Origin: Begonia masoniana
Taxonomy: Eukaryota > Streptophyta > Magnoliopsida > Cucurbitales > Begoniaceae
Reading direction: 5' to 3'
Assembly (NCBI GenBank): GCA_022432975.1
Contig: CM039510.1
Coordinates: forward strand, 13,218,301-13,282,300
DNA: 64,000 bases
The notes beneath the pieces are model-generated. The model saw only the letters and a program-made list of their open reading frames with translations, was not told the origin of the DNA and did not search any database. Position numbers and translations under genes: made by a program. How positions within the stretch are numbered: position 1 is the stretch's first letter; every line of letters begins with the position of its first letter. Positions 45,505 through 58,123 of this stretch are shown here, piece by piece.

Positions 45505-48500
45505 TGATACTGAAGATAACCGTCTGGCACTCTTAGGTAGGTCCATACGCTAAGAGTATCAGGAAGTTTTGCCCAGTTGATGCGATACTCCTCGCTTAAG
45601 GATGATGCGATACTCCTCGCTTAAGGATGTGATACTGGAGATAACCGTCTGGCACTCTTAGGTATGTCCATACGCTAAGAGTACCAGGGGGTTTTGCCCA
45701 GTTGATGCGATACTCCTCGCTTAAGGATGATGCGATACTCCTCGCTTAAGGATGATGCAATACTCCTCGCATAAGGATGTGATACTGGAGATAACCGTCT
45801 AGCATTCTTAGGTTTCTATACGCTAAGAGTATCAGGGGGTTTTGCCCAGTCGATGTGATACTCCTCGCTTAAGGATGATGCGATACTCCTCGCTTAAGGA
45901 TGCGATACTGGAGATAACCGTCTGGCACTCTTAGGTATGTCCATACGCTAAGAGTACCAGGGGGTTTTGCCCAGTCGATGAGATACTCCTCGCTTAAGAA
46001 TGATGCGATACTCCTTGCTTAAGGATGTGATACTGGAGATAACCGTCTGGCACTCTTAGATATGTCTATACGCTAAGAGTATCAGGGGGTTTTGCCCAGT
46101 CGATGCGATACTCCTCGCTTAAGGATGATGCGATACTCCTCGCTTAAGGATGCGATACTGGAGATAACCGTCTGGCACTCTTAGGTATGTCCATACGCTA
46201 AGAGTACCAGGGGGTTTTGCCCAGTTGATGCGATACTCCTCGCTTAAGGATGATGCGATACTCCTCGCTTAAGGATGATGCGATACTCCTCGCTTAAGGA
46301 TGTGATACTGGAGATAATCGTCTGGCACTCTTAGGTTTCTATACGCTAAGAGTATCAGGGGGTTTTGCCCAGTCGATGCGATACTCCTCGCTTAAAGATG
46401 ATGCGATACTCCTCGCTTAAAGATGATGCGATACTCCTCGCTTAAGAATGTGATACTGGAGATAACCGTCTGGCACTCTTAGGTATGTCCATACGCTAAG
46501 AGTATCAGGGGGTTTTGCCCAGTCGATGCGATACTCCTCGCTTAAGGATGATGCGATACTCCTCGCTTAAGGATGTGATACTGGAGATAACCGTCTGGCA
46601 CTCTTAGGTATGTCCATACGCTAAGAGTATCAGGGGGTTTTGCCCAGTCGATGCGATACTCCCCGCTTAAGGATGCGATACTGGAGATAACCGTCTGGCA
46701 CTCTTAGGTATGTCCATACGCTAAGAGTACCAGGGGGTTTTGCCCAGTTGATGCGATACTCTCGCTTAAGGATGCGATACTGGAGATAACCGTCTGGCAC
46801 TCTTAGGTATGTCCATACGCTAAGAGTATCAGGGGGTTTTGCCCAGTCGATGCGATACTCCTCGCTTAAGGATGCGATACTGGAGATAACCGTCTAGCAT
46901 TCTTAGGTTTCTATACGCTAAGAGTACCAGGGGGTTTTGCCCAGTCGATGCGATACTCCTTGCTTAAGGATGTGATACTGGAGATAACCGTCTGGCACTC
47001 TTAGGTATGTCCATACGCTAAGAGTATCAGGGGGTTTTGCCCAGTCGATGCGATACTCCTCGCTTAAGGATGCGATACTGGAGATACCGTCTGGCACTCT
47101 TAGGTATGTCCATACGCTAAGAGTACCAGGGGGTTTTGCCCAGTTGATGCGATACTCTCGCTTAAGGATGTGATACTGGAGATAACCGTCTGGCACTCTT
47201 AGGTATGTCCATACGCTAAGAGTATCAGGGGGTTTTGCCCAGTCGATGCGATACTCCTCGCTTAAGGATGCGATACTGGAGATAACCGTCTGGCACTCTT
47301 AGGTATGTCCATACGCTAAGAGTATCAGGGGGTTTTGCCCAGTTGATGCGATACTCCTCGCTTAAGGATGTGATACTGGAGATAACCGTCTGGCACTCTT
47401 AGGTATGTCCATACGCTAAGAGTATCAGGGGGTTTTGCCCAGTTGATGCGATACTCCTCGCTTAAGGATGCGATACTGGAGATAACCGTCTGGCACTCTT
47501 AGGTATGTCCATACGCTAAGAGTATCAGGGGGTTTTGCCCAGTTGATGCGATACTCCTCGCTTAAGGATGTGATACTGGAGATAACCGTCTGGCACTCTT
47601 AGGTATGTCCATACGCTAAGAGTACCAGGGGGTTTTGCCCAGTCGATGCGATACTCCTCGCTTAAGGATGTGATACTGGAGATAACCGTCTGGCACTCTT
47701 AGGTATGTCCATACGCTAAGAGTATCAGGGGGTTTTGCCCAGTCGATGCGATACTCCTCGCTTAAGGATGATGCGATACTCCTCGCTTAAGGATGATGCG
47801 ATACTCCTCGCTTAAGGATGATGCGATACTCCTCGCTTAAGGATGTGATACTGGAGATAACCGTCTGGCACTCTTAGGTATGTCCATACGCTAAGAGTAT
47901 CAGGGGGTTTTGCCCAGTCGATGCGATACTCCTCGCTTAAGGATGTGATACTGGAGATAACCGTCTGGCACTCTTAGGTATGTCCATACGCTAAGAGTAC
48001 CAGGGGGTTTTGCCCAGTCGATGCGATACTCCTCGCTTAAGGATGATGCGATACTCCTCGCTTAAGGATGTGATACTGGAGATAACCGTCTGGCACTCTT
48101 AGGTATGTCTATACGCTAAGAGTACCAGGGGGTTTTGCCCAGTCGATGCGATACTCCTCGCTTAAGGATGATGCGATACTCCTCGCTTAAGGATGTGATA
48201 CTGGAGATAACCGTCTGGCACTCTTAGGTATGTCCATACGCTAAGAGTATCAGGGGGTTTTGCCCAGTCGATGCGATACTCCTCGCTTAAGGATGTGATA
48301 CTGGAGATAACCGTCTGGCACTCTTAGGTATGTCCATACGCTAAGAGTATCAGGGGGTTTTGCCCAGTCGATGCGATACTCCTCGCTTAAGGATGTGATA
48401 CTGGAGATAACCGTCTGGCACTCTTAGGTATGTCCATACGCTAAGAGTACCAGGGGGTTTTGCCCAGTCGATGCGATACTCCTCGCTTAAGGATGTGATA

Positions 48501-50198
48501 CTGGAGATAACCGTCTGGCACTCTTAGGTATGTCCATACGCTAAGAGTATCAGGGGGTTTTGCCCAGTCGATGCGATACTCCTCGCTTAAGGATGATGCG
48601 ATACTCCTCGCTTAAGGATGTGATACTGGAGATAACCGTCTGGCACTCTTAGGTATGTCCATACGCTAAGAGTATCAGGGGGTTTTGCCCAGTCGATGCG
48701 ATACTCCTCGCTTAAGGATGTGATACTGGAGATAACCATCTGGCACTCTTAGGTATGTCCATACGCTAAGAGTATCAGGGGGTTTTTCCCAGTCGATGCG
48801 ATACTCCTCGCTTAAGGATGTGATACTGGAGATAACCGTCTGGCACTCTTAGGTATGTCCATACGCTAAGAGTATCAGGGGGTTTTGCCCAGTCGATGCG
48901 ATACTCCTCGCTTAAGGATGATGCGATACTCCTCGCTTAAGGATGATGCGATACTCCTCGCTTAAGGATGATGCGATACTCCTCGCTTAAGGATGATGCG
49001 ATACTCCTCGCTTAAGGATGTGATACTGGAGATAACCGTCTGGCACTCTTAGGTATGTCCATACGCTAAGAGTACCAGGGGGTTTTGCCCAGTCGATGCG
49101 ATACTCCTCGCTTAAGGATGATGCGATACTCCTCGCTTAAGGATGATGCGATACTCCTCGCTTAAGGATGTGATACTGGAGATAACCGTCTGACACTCTT
49201 AGGTATGTCCATACGCTAAGAGTACCAGGGGGTTTTGCCCAGTCGATGCGATACTCCTCGCTTAAGGATGATGCGATACTCCTCGCTTAAGGATGATGCG
49301 ATACTCCTCGCTTAAGGATGATGCGATACTCCTCGCTTAAGGATGATGCGATACTCCTCGCTTAAGGATGTGATACTGGAGATAACCGTCTGGCACTCTT
49401 AGGTATGTCCATACGCTAAGAGTATCAGGGGGTTTTGCCCAGTCGATGCGATACTCCTCGCTTAAGGATGTGATACTGGAGATAACCGTCTGGCACTCTT
49501 AGGTATGTCCATACGCTAAGAGTACCAGGGGGTTTTGCCCAGTCGATGCGATACTCCTCGCTTAAGGATGATGCGATACTCCTCGCTTAAGGATGATGCG
49601 ATACTCCTCGCTTAAGGATGATGCGATACTCCTCGCTTAAGGATGATGCGATACTCCTCGCTTAAGGATGTGATACTGGAGATAACCGTCTGGCACTCTT
49701 AGGTATGTCCATACGCTAAGAGTACCAGGGGGTTTTGCCCAGTCGATGCGATACTCCTTGCTTAAGGATGTGATACTGGAGATAACCGTCTGGCACTCTT
49801 AGGTATGTCCATACGCTAAGAGTATCAGGGGGTTTTGCCCAGTCGATGCGATACTCCTCGCTTAAGGATGATGCGATACTCCTCGCTTAAGGATGTGATA
49901 CTGGAGATAACCGTCTGGCACTCTTAGGTATGTCCATACGCTAAGAGTATCAGGGGGTTTTGCCCAGTCGATGCGATACTCCTCGCTTAAGGATGATGCG
50001 ATACTCCTCGCTTAAGGATGATGCGATACTCCTCGCTTAAGGATGATGCGATACTCCTCGCTTAAGGATGATGCGATACTCCTCGCTTAAGGATGATGCG
50101 ATACTCCTCGCTTAAGGATGTGATACTGGAGATAACCGTCTGGCACTCTTAGGTATGTCCATACGCTAAGAGTACCAGGGGGTTTTGCCCAGTCGATG
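45505..50198 (+). repeat. Hierarchical tandem array: 100-bp unit with extra 25-bp subunits, about 38 units
   Basis: I count about 38 copies of GATAACCGTCTGGCACTC. Successive copies from 47181 to 50131 are 100, 125, 150, 175, 200 or 225 bp apart, always 100 + 25n. The variable part is the 25-bp subunit GATGCGATACTCCTCGCTTA plus AGGAT, present 1-6 times per unit. Each unit also holds an inverted repeat with arms ACTCTTAG-GTATG and CATAC-G-CTAAGAGT around a 2-bp centre. Units near the left end (45505-46000) are more degenerate. The array ends in AGTCGATG at 50198. Minus-strand open frames inside are repeat artefacts. Confidence 0.95.
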
Positions 50199-50880
50199 TT
50201 TGTCTCTCCTGGTTATAAGTCCACAGTGTGGTCCTCTTAGGCCCAGGTGAGTGGTTAATCCCTCCTGGCGTGCCTTAGGTTGCATACCCAGTGGACAGGT
50301 TGAGTGGTGGTTTGTCTTTATCTTGGTTGAAGTCACTGAGTGGTCTTAGGCCCAGGGTTGAGTGGTTCGCCTTCTGGCGGCCTTATCGCGCATGAACCAG
50401 TGGCCAGGGTTGCTTGGTTGTTTGTCCCTACTGCTATGATAATTCATGCTTGTCCCCCTTAGGACTAGGGGATGGTTTGTAATTTTGTGGCCTTAGCACG
50501 GTCTCGGAGGAACTGGGTCCAGGGTTATTAATCCCCCCCTTGTTGGTAATGTCCTTGTGCGGTTTCCGCATGGCTCCCGGTGAGAGTTATCCAATACCTC
50601 ATGTTCGGTAAGTCCATTGTGCGGTCCTCCACGATGTGCCGGTGAGTGGTTATTGGGATTCCCCCTGTTGGTAAGTCCATTGTGCGGTTCACGACTTGGT
50701 CCACGGTGAGGGGTTTATTGGGTCACGCTGGCTAGGTAAGTCCATTGAGCGATCCCGGCGATCTTCAGGGTGAGTGGTTATGGGATCTCTCCTAGTTTGT
50801 GTCTCTTGTCTTCCCCTTGCAAGACCCTGTCTAGTGTGATCTCTGCCTTTCTGGGGGGTATTGCTCTGATAATCCCAACG
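50199..50880 (+). repeat. Degenerate repeats after the array
   Basis: TAAGTCCATTG(T/A)GCG...GGTGAG(T/G)GGTTA(T) blocks recur at about 60-70 bp (about 50605, 50670, 50735), and looser GGCCCAGG(T/G)TGAGTGG versions at 50240-50370. They look like an older, diverged tandem family, different from the 100-bp unit. Confidence 0.6.
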
Positions 50881-51459
50881 TGACTTCTTTTGTTTGTCTA
50901 TACGCCTCATTATGTAAAATAGTGGTAGGTATAATATCCTATACTGAATTTGTCACTCATCCTATCGACTTTCCCTTTTCATGAAAAAGAAGGTGGTGAG
51001 CTTTATTCGTGCTGGATTTTCGTAATCTCACCTATTATTTTCCTATCACTTTGTAATACATAAGAAGACATTCGAGATTGTACCTTATTTTGGCATGTGA
51101 TTACATTTCATTTATCTTGTATTTCTATGATTGTTTGTACTCTCATATTTGTTGCTTCGAGGAGGTCCTGGATCAATGTTAAATCTTCCGCACTTAGCCT
51201 TAGGTTAGACAGTGGACCTCCCTGAGGTTGATCGTTTAACCTGGCGTTTCTGTTAGGCCCCCTCCCGGGTCTTGACATCTCACCTATCCAGACGTTGTTG
51301 GGGCGATCGTTAATAGTTATTATTTTCTTTCCCTACGCTTTTGACTTCTCTATCTTTATTATTTTTTGACTGTTTGATTGATTCCGGGAGAAGTATTTTA
51401 TGGAAGTCCTCTTTGATTTATATTATGACGAAGCGGCCACTCAAGGATTCAGTGGATTT
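50881..51459. other. Gene-free sequence between the array tail and the EBP1-like fragment
   Basis: No coding domain seen. It contains the candidate retroelement end CCCTCCCGGGTCTTGACA at about 51260-51277. Confidence 0.4.
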
Positions 51460-51822
51460 TTTTGCAGTGGCGCTGCAGTTAGTATTGTTTGAATGTAAAC
51501 CTAAAGCCAAAATTGTTGACATATGTGAGAAAGTAGATTCATTTATTAGAGAGCAAGTAATTTAATTGCATAGTCTTATGGATTATAACTGGTGTTGTTA
51601 TTGTTGGTGGAAGTATGTATTCTCAACGCTGTAACAGCTTCATTGCTGAGCCCATTTTTTTTTTCACATGTAAAAATATACAGGCAAACTGGCAATGCAT
51701 ACAAAAAATGTGAAGAAAATTAAAAGGGGCGTGGCCTTTCCAACTTGCATTTCTATAAACAACACTCTTTGCCACTAATCACCCCAAGCTGGTGTTGAGG
51801 CTATATTAAAAAGTGGAGACAT
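51460..51822 (+). pseudogene. EBP1/PA2G4-like gene fragment
   Basis: The first block reads ALQLVLFECKPKAKIVDICE followed by KVDSFIRE (about 51463-51550); the second block reads RGVAFPTCISINNTLCH (about 51732-51785) then a stop, and EAILKSGD. These are diagnostic of the N-terminal part of plant EBP1 (ErbB-3-binding protein homologue, a methionine-aminopeptidase-like ribosome-associated growth regulator). Between them is an intron-like stretch ending TATACAG. A run of six A at about 51704 shifts the frame, and TAA follows TGCCAC. Retention of the intron argues for a genomic-copy fragment, not a processed retrocopy. It is cut on the right by the LTR at 51829. Confidence 0.8.
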
Positions 51823-51828
51823 ACTCAA

Positions 51829-54800
51829 TGTGACAGCCCGATGCCCTATCCCAATCGGGATCGGAGAAACAAGCCGCCACCCCAGAACAGTTAACAGAAG
51901 ACGAGACTATTTTTTTTTTTTAAGCAGACTGAACTTTTGTAAACAAACAGGATGGACTTTTAGAACAAACCCCCGAAACTTTACAGAGAAAGAAAACGTT
52001 CTCTGGATTTGAAAGTAAAACGGGAAAACAGTTAAAAGTCTGAACACAGAATGAATTACGGAAGAGAAGCAGGGAGGCTGGAAGCAAGGCGAAATGAAAA
52101 CAGTTCTGGGATTTTCACTAGGACTTGACTTCGACTTAAACAGGGCTCTGACAGGAAAACGAGAAGATTGGAATACTGGAATTTGAACGATGAAAATAAT
52201 CGGACAAAAATGAACGACTGGGGACGATGACAATATACTTTATAAATGGAAACATAGCCGAAAACTGTACAGTGGATAACTTACAGTGGAAGGCATAAGG
52301 AGGAAGACGTAGGCGGAAGACTGGCGGAAGGAGTCTGTCGGATGATGTAGTTTTGAAGGCAGAAGCGGAGATGACGTCAGTCGGAGGATATAGACAGCAA
52401 ATGAAATCGGATGCGGGGATGACGTCAGCCGGAAGATGGATGACGTCAGCCGGAAGATACAGGCAGCAGATGAAATCGGATGAGGTGATGACGTCAGGCG
52501 GAGGATGCAGGCAGCAGATGAAGTCGGATGAGGTGATGACGTCAGCCGGAAGATGGATGACGTCAGGCGGAAGATGCAGGCAGCAATTGAAATCGGTAGA
52601 AGAAAAGCCTATGACAGAACTACTGTTTGGTGGTGGATGTGAATAACACAGAAACAGCGGTAGAAGTAAAAATATAAGGCAGAAGTGAATACGACAAAAA
52701 TGAACAGTGAACAGCGGTAGATGTAGACAAAATTCTTACCGGTAGATGTAATTGGAAGACATAGTTTTAATGGCAGAATTTACAACTTTTGACAGTGAGA
52801 CATGCAGGCGGGGAGCACAAACAGAAGGCATGAAAGTTGTAGATCTTCAATACCCGATTCTAAACAAGGTCGTAAAACATACTTTTCAATTGACCGACTC
52901 AAGGAAACAAACTACACAGATAGTTCCAAAACAAGAAATCATCAATGCACAGACTAATCAGAAAATATCCCAAATAAATTCTAGAATACTTTAGAATATA
53001 ATTCAACTGTCAAATACAGAGGTTTTAAACGTTGACATAGAATTTATACATTGTTTCAAAATCTCAGAGACAGTACAGAACCTAACATGGATTTCCAGAA
53101 TTCACTAACAGAGTTTTTAAAACCAAACACCAGAATTTAAGTATAATTTACAGACATAACTTCACTTTAAAAACTTAAACCTCTGAACAGAAACATGTCT
53201 GGCTGCAGCAACCAATCCCACGCAAGCTCGAGCCACCGATCACTTATACATCAGACTGAGGCATTAACTCCTCATCTACGGGTTCAGTACCTACATCAGA
53301 GAGTTCATCTATGAGCCTAAAGCTCAGTAAGAACATATAGAATGCAGTGATGCATATGCTATGCATGAAACTTTAAAAAAAACAGTGACAGTACAGTACA
53401 TTACGTTTCAATGGCAGAGAGGTATAAGTGGGGCTTATAGGGAAACTGATAAACAGTGGGTGCACAATAGGCACATACAGTAATACAGTATACATATATA
53501 TAACAGTACAGTAACAGTGGGTCAGTTCCCGTCCCGCACTTAACCGGTACATTTCAGTCAGATTTTATCTTGCTTAACTTCAAAACCGTGTACAGAAATC
53601 ATCCTTTGCATGAACTTTCAGTAAAACGTGTATGCATGAACATTTTCAGTGCTTAAACTTAAACAGCAGACACAGAAATAACAGAACATGCTGTGAAGCA
53701 GAACATTGACAACTCAGAACATAAACTATAACCTTTCTACCCAAAACAACCTGACAGAACAGAAAACCTAGTACCTCCGTGATGTAGAGCCTTAGGGGCC
53801 AACCTACAGTTATGAACTTACCTGTTGTCCTTAGCAATTTGTGCCCCTTCATCCTTATAGTGCAATCCACCTAAAACAACACATTATTGGCATCAACATC
53901 GACCCGATCACAAACACAATCCAAAAGCCAGTTAAATTTCCAATCAACAATTTACTAATCGCATCAAAATTCCTAAGGCAAAATCTCTAAATTTTTGACA
54001 TGACTTCCCCATACTGTGCATCAGTCCAAATTCCCAAAAAATCAACAATTAACCAACAACTATCCAACACATCACTTTAATCCAATTAAACAATCCCAAT
54101 AATGAAATCTAAGGATAGGTCACATTTCACATAATTCTCATCAAGCACTTCAAACAATCAATATTTGGACCAATTTTTAATCAAACAAATTACTATCAAG
54201 CAAAAACCCACATTTGGCTTACAATTTTGAGCAAACTTCTAAAATTCGTAACTTTCTCTACAAATATCGAAATGACTTGACTCCAAAGGCTACAACTTCT
54301 TTAAAGTGTCTATTTTCATCTAGTACAAACCATTCAGGAAAAAAAAACCAATCACAATAAGTGGCAAAATTTCCAAAACCGTAACTGCCCAGATTACGTT
54401 TTATAGTTTTTACCTTGACTTAGAAAATTCATAACAAATTGTATATCCGTCCGAATTTGATAATTCTTATGCCTATGAAATCCTTAAGATGTCTACTTTC
54501 ATATGACATAATCCATTTAGCAAACAAAATAGGCTGAAAATCCTCAGAACCAAAACTGCCCTGTATTTTAACCTTAGATTTCTTAACATTTTTAATCGAT
54601 CCCATTTTCTTTTCGTATAAATCATCAACGATCAACTTAATCCATTTAATATCAAATAGAAGAAGAAAATGTAGCAACTAGTTAGAATTTTCGTGCATCA
54701 AATTAAGGTTTACCAAACATCCTCAACGCTCAACAAAATCAACAACAAATCATCTATAAACCCAATATATATCATCAATCGACCAATCTATAAACATTCC

Positions 54801-55366
54801 AACTACCAATCACCCAAAACATACGTTGGAACGAAGAGAAGAAAAGTGTGTTTCTTCGACTTTAAATGCTAGAGAGGAGAGGAAAGGTCTTCCTCATGTT
54901 TTTCTTCTTTAAAACTCAAACTAGAAGAGGAAAGAGGAGGGTTGGCTTGGGCGTTGGCGTGGAGCTGATTGGAACCGAAGGAGAAGGGCAATTTCTTCGT
55001 GGGAGGGGAAAGAACAAGAGAGGGAAAGTGAGAACGTAGAAGAGAGGGAAATTTTCTCCCCCCCTTTTTCTTTTATTATAACTCTTATTAAGGGAAAAAA
55101 CATGAAGCTTCATGGGGAAGCCTTGAGGTGGCAATTTCTAATTGGTTCAAGCCAACCAACCCCATTTCCATTCCCAATTTGTCCTCCCTTAAAATCCAAG
55201 TAACTAGTTAGCCCATTTGCTTGGCTCATTGTTCGATTGGTCAAATATTTCTACAATTTTGACTTACACCCATAAATAATACTCTCTATTCCTCAAATAG
55301 ATGACAACGTCTCAAAATAGTAGGCACATAATTAGAAATCGCAACACCAAATTTTCGGGTGTTACA
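51829..55366 (-). repeat. LTR of an inverted gypsy element (family D), 3538 bp
   Basis: On the minus strand it starts TGTAACACCCGAAAATTT at 55366 and ends with CGGGCTGTCACA at 51829. A purine tract lies directly to its right (55367-55381), so this is the 3' LTR of a minus-strand element. Its 3' two-thirds (51829-53850) aligns with the LTRs at 31198-33836 and 55762-58118, but its first 1.5 kb (53880-55366) is unlike them. Confidence 0.8.
52333..52610 (+). repeat. Array of CGGAAGATG cores with six TGACGTCA palindromes
   Basis: TGACGTCA at 52372, 52420, 52441, 52489, 52537 and 52558, alternately 48 and 21 bp apart after the first (48, 21, 48, 48, 21), each followed by (G/C)CCGGAAGATG or GGCGGAAGATG-like cores and CAGGCAGCAGATGAAATCGG spacers. 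The regularity gives an apparent open frame with MTSAGR repeats (52353-52646), which I do not treat as a gene. Confidence 0.8.
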
Positions 55367-55756
55367 TCCTACTCTCCTTAAACAAAATTTTGTCCACAAA
55401 ATTTGTTTACCGCCCTTGTCATTAATATCACAGATCTCGTTGCCTCATTACTTAACCTGCGATCATTCCATACTCCTCGAGTCCCCTTTTTTTTTTTCAT
55501 CTTGTTTAAACTATATCCTAGAATTTAACGATTTTACAATTGGAATCAATCTCTGTGGTTCTAAAACTATAACTCTTAGAAATATGCACTCGAATTTTCG
55601 TCTCATAACTATGTTCACTACATTCAATTTAACTAACTACCTCCTAAACTTTACATTAAATACTATTCAGTTCCTGCGCCTTTCTATCAAATAATTCAAC
55701 TACATATTTTGACACGATAAGTTAGGCTTTCATAATCAGCTAAGTTGGCCTCTTTC
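55367..55756 (-). mobile_element. Internal 3' end of the inverted gypsy element, with polypurine tract
   Basis: Reverse complemented, the first bases are the tract TAAGGAGAGTAGGA ending at the LTR, preceded by TTTTGTGGACAAAATTTTG, the usual end of gypsy pol ('F-GGQNFV'-type region). No clear protein domain. It continues at 58124 past an inserted solo LTR. Confidence 0.65.
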
Positions 55757-55761
55757 CCCGG

Positions 55762-58118
55762 TGTGACAGCCCGAGACCAAACCCTTTCAGGGTCCGAGAG
55801 TCAAGCCGTCACTCCGGGACATTTAACAAAAAATGGGCACATAATTTTTTTGAACATAACAGACCGGGATTTTAAAACAAACCCTTAAAACTTTTCAGAG
55901 GGAAAAGACGTTCTCTGGATTTGAAAGTAAAACAAAAAAACAGTTAAAGTCAGAAGGCAGAATAAATGACAGAAGAAAACAGAAGACAGAGGGAGTTCTC
56001 TGGGATTTAAATGAAATGGAACACAGTAGAAATCCCCTGTATTTGAAAGCAAAACGGGAAACGGAATAATATTAGGAGACGAGCTTCAGAAATAATCGAC
56101 AGAATTAAAGGATAAAGCAGGAAGCAGAAATAAATAAGCTGGCGGAAGACGTAGTTTAAAAAGAAGCAGCGGTGGATTCAGATAAGACAAAAATGAACAG
56201 TGATCAGTGGATAAAAACGTGAACAGTGATCGGTGGATGTAGGCAGAAATGAATAGTGACCGGTGGATGTAGGTAAAAATGAACAGTGACCGGTGGACGT
56301 AGGCAGAAATGAACAGTGACCGGTGGACGTAGGCAAAAATGAACAGTGACCGGTGGACGTAGGCAAAAATGAATAGTAAACAGCGGTGGACATAAATTAT
56401 AAGGCAACGGTGGATGAAATTTTAAAGCAGCGGAGGATGCAATCGGAAGACATAGTTTTAAAAGTAGAATTTGACAACTTTTAACAGGAAGACAAACAAA
56501 CAGAGAGCATAAAAACATAAACGTTTCAAACCTTTAAAACCGATTCAAAATATGATTTTTCAAACATAATAGTAAACCACGGCAGAAACTTAAGAAAATC
56601 AAGTTGCATGGATAGCTCTAAAACCAGAAACCATCCATGCACAGGCCAACAGAAAATATTTCAAACAATTCCAGAATACTTTAGAATGTAATTCAACTGT
56701 CAAATACAGAGGTTTTTAAACAGCAATACCGAACTGAACATACAGAACTGAACCTACATTCCAAATGTTTTAAAAACTATTTCAGAATACACCAATACAG
56801 AGTTTGTGCATTATTTTAAAATTTCAGAAGTTAAGCAGAACTTGACATACATTTCCAGAATTCCTAACAGAGTTTTTTTTTTTAAAATCAAAACATCAGA
56901 ATCTAAGTAGAATTCACAGACATAATTTTCAATTTCAAAAACTTAAACCTCTGAACAGAAACATGTCTGGCTGCAGCAACCAACCCCACGCAAGTTCGAG
57001 CCACCAACTACCTATTCATCAGACTAAGGCACAAAGTCCTCATTTTCAGGTTCAGTACCTACATCAGAGAGTTCACCTATGAGTCTAAAACTCAGTAAGA
57101 ACATAATAGATATGCAGTGATGCAAAATGCTATGCATGAACTTTCAGAAATACAGTGATAGTACAGAACATTACATTTCAGTGGCAGAGGGGTATAAGTG
57201 GGGCTTATAGGGGAACTGACAAGCAGATGGTGCACTATAGGCACATACAGTAATACAGTATATATACAGAAACAGAGGGTCAGTCCCCGTCCCACACTTA
57301 ACCAATACATTTCAGTCAGATTTTATCTTGTTTAGTTTCAAACAGTGTACAGAAGACGGTTTTGTATGAATTTTCGAGAAAACGTGTTTGCATGAACGGT
57401 GTCTGAACTCGAACTGGCAGATAACAGAAATAAGACAATAAATAACGGAAATACAGACATCTCAGGACATAACTCTAACTTTTCTACCCAAAACAACCCG
57501 ACAGCAGTATAACCTAGTACCTCCGAGATGTAGGGCCATAAATGCCAACCTACGGGTATGAACTTACTTGTGGTCCAAAATGCAGCAAGCTTGAACGCAC
57601 GAGCACTGTGGTTCACGAACCTATAGCATTCATAAACGGACATTAACCCTAAACATCACGAAACTAGCAAATAAATAAGCTAAAAATTGTTTTCTATCTA
57701 AGATGATTACCTTAGACCGAAAAACAGGAGGAAAATCAGAGAAAGAAGAAACTCCTTGCGTTGGTTTTCTTCAACCAAAAGTGAGAAGCAGAGAGGGAGA
57801 TGAGAGAAAGCAGAGAGGGAAAAGTCTCACGTAGGAGGAAGAGAAGGAAATGGAATACATGGCTTGTCTTCTTCCACAAGTTTGCCAAGTGTCAATCATC
57901 CATTTGATTTCTCCCACCAACCTCAATTTCTTCATAATTTGCCCTTCCATTGGTTTTTGACTAAACTTCTATTTAGTTCGTCGAATTGGTTCTACAATCA
58001 CTCTCATTCAATTGAACACTCCAACAATTTCATTAAAAATAGTCATTGCATCAATATCAGAGTAATCCCGCTTAATTATTCGGGGAAAATAATTACACGA
58101 AAAATGCCGGGTGTTACA
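55762..58118 (-). mobile_element. Solo LTR (family B-like), inverted, 2357 bp, TSD CCCGG
   Basis: On the minus strand it begins TGTAACACCCGGCA at 58118 and ends CTCGGGCTGTCACA at 55762, flanked by CCCGG (55757-55761 and 58119-58123). It shares its first 300 bp best with the LTR at 28813 (GAGTGATTGTAG / GGTTGGTGGGAG blocks). It carries a 30-bp array. It lies inside the internal part of the minus-strand element whose LTR is 51829-55366. Confidence 0.85.
56193..56400 (+). repeat. 30-bp tandem array in the solo LTR
   Basis: Five consecutive exact-length units run from 56221 to 56370, each GAACAGTGACCGGTGGACGT plus AGGCAGAAAT or a near variant, with degenerate units on both sides. The core CGGTGGACGTAGG is a version of the CGGTAGATG core in other LTRs. 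Confidence 0.92.
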
Positions 58119-58123
58119 CCCGG

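Larger units (their letters stand above)
43931..51300 (+). mobile_element. Probable large LTR or retroelement-derived block containing arrays
   Basis: The segment begins near TGTAAAAATTTGGATAAATT (43931) and may end near CCCGGGTCTTGACA (51277). It has a (GA)n leader-like part, a G+C-rich Gly/Pro/Gln-coding low-complexity part, repeated TTGAC boxes, the 4.7-kb array and a degenerate repeat tail. This composition is usual for long LTRs of gypsy elements. No TSD or coding domain was found, so ends and class are uncertain. Confidence 0.4.

Noticed and set aside
46918..47196. 92-codon minus-strand frame (LPDGYLQYH repeats)
   Set aside because: Translation of the 100-bp array; repeats only.
45505..50198. 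Centromeric satellite
   Set aside because: Only 4.7 kb, 100-bp unit with variable 25-bp inserts, surrounded by unique and LTR sequence near genes; a seed array is more likely than a centromere.
52353..52646. 97-codon frame with MTSAGR repeats
   Set aside because: Translation of the TGACGTCA/CGGAAGATG array; repeats explain it fully.
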